A DNA stretch of 17,875 nt, from positions 2,080 through 19,954 of the forward strand of contig CAJTSV010000072.1 in the NCBI GenBank assembly GCA_910579075.1. The letters run 5' to 3'. The stretch is from an uncultured Eubacterium sp. Lineage in GTDB: Bacteria > Bacillota > Clostridia > Lachnospirales > Lachnospiraceae. The notes beneath the pieces are model-generated. The model saw nothing but the letters and a program-made list of their open reading frames with translations, was not told the origin of the DNA and did no database searches. Each line of letters starts with the position of its first letter. Position 1 is the first letter of the stretch. A program made the translations under genes and the position numbers. Of the stretch, positions 14,804 through 17,875 are shown piece by piece.

Positions 14804-17800
14804 TTAAGCTCCTTTTCCACTCAGCTTTTTATATTCTTCCAGCCTTGCCCCTGCATCTTCCCTGGCTTTTTCAAACAGCTTTTCTGCCTGCTGCGGGAAC
14901 TGCCTTGCGAGTGCGGAGTAGCGCACCTGGCCCATTAAAAATTCCTGGAAATCTCCGGCCGGGTCCTTGGAATCCAGCGTAAACGGATTTTTTCCTTCTT
15001 TTAAAAGCATCGGATTATAGCGGTACAGGTGCCAGTAGCCTGCGGCCACAGCCTGTGCCATGTTTTCCATGCTTTTGCCCATGCCGGCACGGATGCCGTG
15101 GCTGATGCACGGCGCATAAGCGATAATAAGGGAAGGCCCTTTGTAGCTTTCGGCTTCGCGGATGGCCTTTAAGGTCTGGTTTTTATCTGCGCCCATGGCA
15201 ATCTGCGCCACATACACATTCTGGTAGGTCATCATCATCCTGCCCAGGTCTTTTTTCGCAGATTTCTTGCCGGAAGCTGCAAATTTTGCAACCGCTGCCG
15301 CCGGCGTGGACTTCGACGCCTGCCCGCCGGTATTGGAATAGATTTCCGTATCGAATACAAGCACGTTGACGTCTTCCCCGGATGCAAGCACCTGGTCAAG
15401 CCCGCCGTAGCCGATGTCATAGGCCCAGCCGTCCCCGCCAATCATCCAGACGGAGCGTTTTACCAGATAATCCTGGTTTCTGCGGATTTCCTGCAAAGCA
15501 TAAGAAGCTTCCGGGCAGTCCTGCATGCCGCTATTGTCCGAAAACACGCTGTCCAGCTGTGCGCGCACTTCCTGTGCTGCTTTTTTGGATGCTTCCCCTT
15601 CTTCGCGCACCTGAATCCAGTGTTCAAACGCTTCTTTCAGCTGCGGGGAAACCGTGCCCTTTTCCAGCAGTGTTTTCATATTCTGTTCCAGTCCGTCACG
15701 CAGCTGGCGCACGCCCAGAAACATGCCGTAGCCAAATTCCGCATTGTCTTCAAACAGGGAATTGGCCCAGGACGGCCCGTGCCCTTCCCCGTTGCAGGTA
15801 TAGGCCGTGGTCGGTGCCGATGCGCCCCAGATAGACGAGCATCCGGTTGCATTGGCAATCATCATGCGTTCGCCAAACAGCTGGGTAATCAGCTTGATAT
15901 AAGCCGGCTCGCCGCACCCGGCACAGGCACCGGAAAATTCAATCAGCGGCTGCTTAAACTGGCTGTCCTTCACGGTCTTTCCTTCGAACAGGCTTCCCTT
16001 GTCCGTAACCTTCGTAACCGCATACTCCCAGTTCGGCACTTCGGACGGTGCCTGTGTGGCCAGCTTTTTCATGACAAGCGCTTTCGGGTCTGCCGGGCAG
16101 ATATCGGCACAGTTGCCGCATCCGGTACAGTCCATCGTGCTGATTTGAATACGGAATGCAAAATCTTCCAGCCCGCGGCCTTTGGCTTTCTGGGTATGAA
16201 ACGTTTCCGGCGCGGCTTCCTTTTCTGCTTCGGTCACAAGCACCGGGCGCACGCACGAATGCGGGCAGACAAACGCACACTGGTTGCACTGGATGCAGGT
16301 GTGCTCGTTCCACTCCGGCACATTGACTGCGACCCCGCGCTTTTCATACGCAGAGGTACCGCACGGAAACGTGCCGTCCTCGATGCCGCTGAACGCGCTG
16401 ACCGGAAGGCTGTCCCCTTCCTGGCGGTTCATCGGGCGCATAATCTGCGATACAAATTCCGGTTCCTCTGACCGGCCATCCGGCCCTGCTTCCACGCATT
16501 CCAGTCCCTTCCAGCTGTCCGGCACCTTGATTTTTACCAGGTCTGTAAATCCATGCTCGATGGCTTCGTGATTCATCTGGATGACCTTTTCACCCTTTTT
16601 GCCATACGCCTTTAATACCGCGTCCTTTAAATACTGCTTTGCTTCTTCCTGCGGCAGCACGTCGGACAGCTTGAAAAAAGCGCCCTGCATAATCATATTG
16701 ATGCGGTTGCCAAGGCCGATTTCCTCGGCAAGCTTTATCGCATTGATACAGTAAAAATCAATTTCTTTTTCTGCAATTTCACGCCGCATGGAAGCCGGAA
16801 GCTGTTCTTCGAGCTCACTGGCATCCCACATGCAGTTTAAGACAAACGTGCCGCCATGCTTTAAGCCTTTCAATAAGTCGTAGCTGTGGACAAAGGACTG
16901 GTTATGGCAGGCAATATAATCCGCCTCATCGATTAAATATGCCGACTTGATTGGCTGGCTGCCAAACCGCAGATGCGAGGTCGTAAGCCCGCCGGACTTT
17001 TTGGAATCGTAAGCAAAATAGGCCTGCACATACTGGCTGGTATGCTCCCCGATAATCTTGACCGCCTGCTTGTTTGCCCCGACCGTGCCGTCTGAGCCAA
17101 GTCCCCAGAATTTGCACCGCACCGTGCCTTCCTTCGCCGTAACTGTTTTTTCCGCCAGCGGCAGCGACGTATGCGTCACGTCGTCGCAGATTCCAACCGT
17201 AAAGCTCTCCATTGGGTTAATCCGCTTTAAATTGTCAAACACGGCCCGGATATCTGCCGGCGTGGTATCTTTTGAGCCAAGCCCGAACCGCCCGCCGGCA
17301 ATAAACGGCGCATCCTGCATGCCGAAATAGCAGCTGCGCACATCCAGGTAAAGCGGCTCGCCCAGCGCTCCCGGCTCCTTGGTACGGTCAAGCACGGCGA
17401 TTTTGCGGACTGTCTTTGGCATGGCTTTCAAAAAATGCTCCGCTGAAAACGGACGGAACAGGTGTACTTCCAAAACCCCGTATTTTTCTCCCTGTCCATT
17501 GAAATAATCCACGGTTTCTTCGATTGTTCCGCAGACAGAGCCCATGGCGACGATGACATATTCGGCATCCTTTGCGCCGTAATACTGGAACAGCCCGTAT
17601 TCCCGGCCCGTAAGCGCAGCCATGTCTGCCATATATCCTTCGACCACCGGAATGATATTTTCATAAAACGGATTGCAGGCTTCCCTGGTCTGGAAATAAA
17701 TATCCGGGTTCTGCGCCGTTCCCCTTGTAACCGGATGGTTTGGGGAAAGCGCCCTGTCCCGGAATTCCTGCAGTGCTTTTTTATCCAGAAGCCCTGCATA

Positions 17801-17875
17801 GTCTTCATAAGAAAGCACTTCGATTTTCTGCACCTCATGGGACGTGCGGAAGCCGTCAAAGAAATGGATAAACGG
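14804..17875 (-). CDS. nifJ: Pyruvate:ferredoxin (flavodoxin) oxidoreductase, N-terminus cut by window edge
   Basis: The last 1023 residues of a protein usually about 1170-1200 long; the open frame runs through the right edge, and the GTG at 17831-17833 is internal, since PFIHFFDGFRTSHE precedes it in frame. The enzyme decarboxylates pyruvate with coenzyme A to acetyl-CoA and CO2, reducing ferredoxin, and is central to anaerobic energy metabolism. Visible in order are the end of the first pyrimidine-binding domain, the second domain (AMGSVCGTIEETVDYF), the gamma/EKR region (SKKSGGLTTSHLRFGSQPIK), two 4Fe-4S motifs (CIQCNQCAFVCP, CTGCGNCADICP), the proximal-cluster and TPP region starting CAGCGEPAY, NATGCSSIWG, the TPP-Mg motif GGDGWAYDIGYGG, and SNTGGQASKSTP. 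All cluster cysteines seen are intact. It is transcribed separately from the downstream islet, behind a strong terminator. Nothing looks broken. Confidence 0.97.
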   Translation of the reverse strand, partial: PFIHFFDGFRTSHEVQKIEVLSYEDYAGLLDKKALQEFRDRALSPNHPVTRGTAQNPDIYFQTREACNPFYENIIPVVEGYMADMAALTGREYGLFQYYGAKDAEYVIVAMGSVCGTIEETVDYFNGQGEKYGVLEVHLFRPFSAEHFLKAMPKTVRKIAVLDRTKEPGALGEPLYLDVRSCYFGMQDAPFIAGGRFGLGSKDTTPADIRAVFDNLKRINPMESFTVGICDDVTHTSLPLAEKTVTAKEGTVRCKFWGLGSDGTVGANKQAVKIIGEHTSQYVQAYFAYDSKKSGGLTTSHLRFGSQPIKSAYLIDEADYIACHNQSFVHSYDLLKGLKHGGTFVLNCMWDASELEEQLPASMRREIAEKEIDFYCINAIKLAEEIGLGNRINMIMQGAFFKLSDVLPQEEAKQYLKDAVLKAYGKKGEKVIQMNHEAIEHGFTDLVKIKVPDSWKGLECVEAGPDGRSEEPEFVSQIMRPMNRQEGDSLPVSAFSGIEDGTFPCGTSAYEKRGVAVNVPEWNEHTCIQCNQCAFVCPHSCVRPVLVTEAEKEAAPETFHTQKAKGRGLEDFAFRIQISTMDCTGCGNCADICPADPKALVMKKLATQAPSEVPNWEYAVTKVTDKGSLFEGKTVKDSQFKQPLIEFSGACAGCGEPAYIKLITQLFGERMMIANATGCSSIWGASAPTTAYTCNGEGHGPSWANSLFEDNAEFGYGMFLGVRQLRDGLEQNMKTLLEKGTVSPQLKEAFEHWIQVREEGEASKKAAQEVRAQLDSVFSDNSGMQDCPEASYALQEIRRNQDYLVKRSVWMIGGDGWAYDIGYGGLDQVLASGEDVNVLVFDTEIYSNTGGQASKSTPAAAVAKFAASGKKSAKKDLGRMMMTYQNVYVAQIAMGADKNQTLKAIREAESYKGPSLIIAYAPCISHGIRAGMGKSMENMAQAVAAGYWHLYRYNPMLLKEGKNPFTLDSKDPAGDFQEFLMGQVRYSALARQFPQQAEKLFEKAREDAGARLEEYKKLSGKGA

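Noticed and set aside
232..17330. Many open frames of 60-280 codons on the plus strand
   Set aside because: They lie antisense to well-supported minus-strand genes, show no domain motifs and biased composition (Cys, Arg, His and Pro rich), and are shadows of GC-rich third positions in the real genes.
17831..17833. GTG as the start codon of nifJ
   Set aside because: The open frame continues upstream with conserved PFOR sequence to the window edge, so the GTG is internal.

Overview
The window looks like a chromosomal segment from an anaerobic, Gram-positive Clostridia bacterium, most plausibly of the Lachnospiraceae type. The evidence is a full-type pyruvate:ferredoxin oxidoreductase, AGGAGG-like ribosome binding sites, sigma-A-like TTGACA/TATAAT promoters, hairpin-plus-U-tract terminators, a teichoic-acid-type polymerase and cytidylyltransferase, and a bacteriohemerythrin-response regulator protein. 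The genus cannot be named from the sequence alone. Every gene I can support lies on the minus strand, so the window reads from high to low coordinates. No rRNA, tRNA, CRISPR array or insertion sequence was seen.

Right edge (17875-14804): most of nifJ (pyruvate:ferredoxin oxidoreductase), cut by the window end at its N-terminus and closed by a strong hairpin terminator at 14732-14781. Next is a visibly more AT-rich islet (about 14700-11780). It holds a 609-residue AAA-ATPase-like/PD-(D/E)XK protein with its own promoter and terminator, then a Phd/YefM antitoxin - RelE/ParE toxin pair. The pair has a perfect consensus promoter, an inverted-repeat array next to the -35 box that is a likely operator, and a clear terminator. 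A second terminator-like hairpin follows at 11668-11703.

Middle (11530-10181): a single gene for a three-part signalling protein with a bacteriohemerythrin domain carrying all seven iron ligands, a CheX-like middle region lacking the usual catalytic pair, and an intact receiver domain.

Left half (10072-1): a surface-glycopolymer operon read from one good promoter (TTGCTA-N17-TATAAT) with a leader of about 142 nt. Gene order is CDP-glycerol/CDP-ribitol polyol-phosphate polymerase, IspD/TarI-family cytidylyltransferase, extended SDR epimerase/dehydratase, a polysaccharide pyruvyl transferase-family protein with a C-terminal coiled coil, a very large secreted 5'-nucleotidase/2',3'-cyclic phosphodiesterase with Ig-like repeats and a Pro-rich hinge, and a second pyruvyl transferase-family protein cut by the left edge. 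The cytoplasmic enzymes would activate, modify and polymerise a polyol-phosphate polymer. The two pyruvyl transferase-like proteins may decorate it, and the secreted metallophosphoesterase may act on it or on nucleotides at the cell surface. This joint role is inferred from gene order and families.

The most unusual items are the giant secreted phosphoesterase inside a teichoic-acid-like operon, the cytidylyltransferase paired with an extended SDR instead of a TarJ-type reductase, the hemerythrin/CheX-like/receiver fusion, and the structured operator of the toxin-antitoxin operon.
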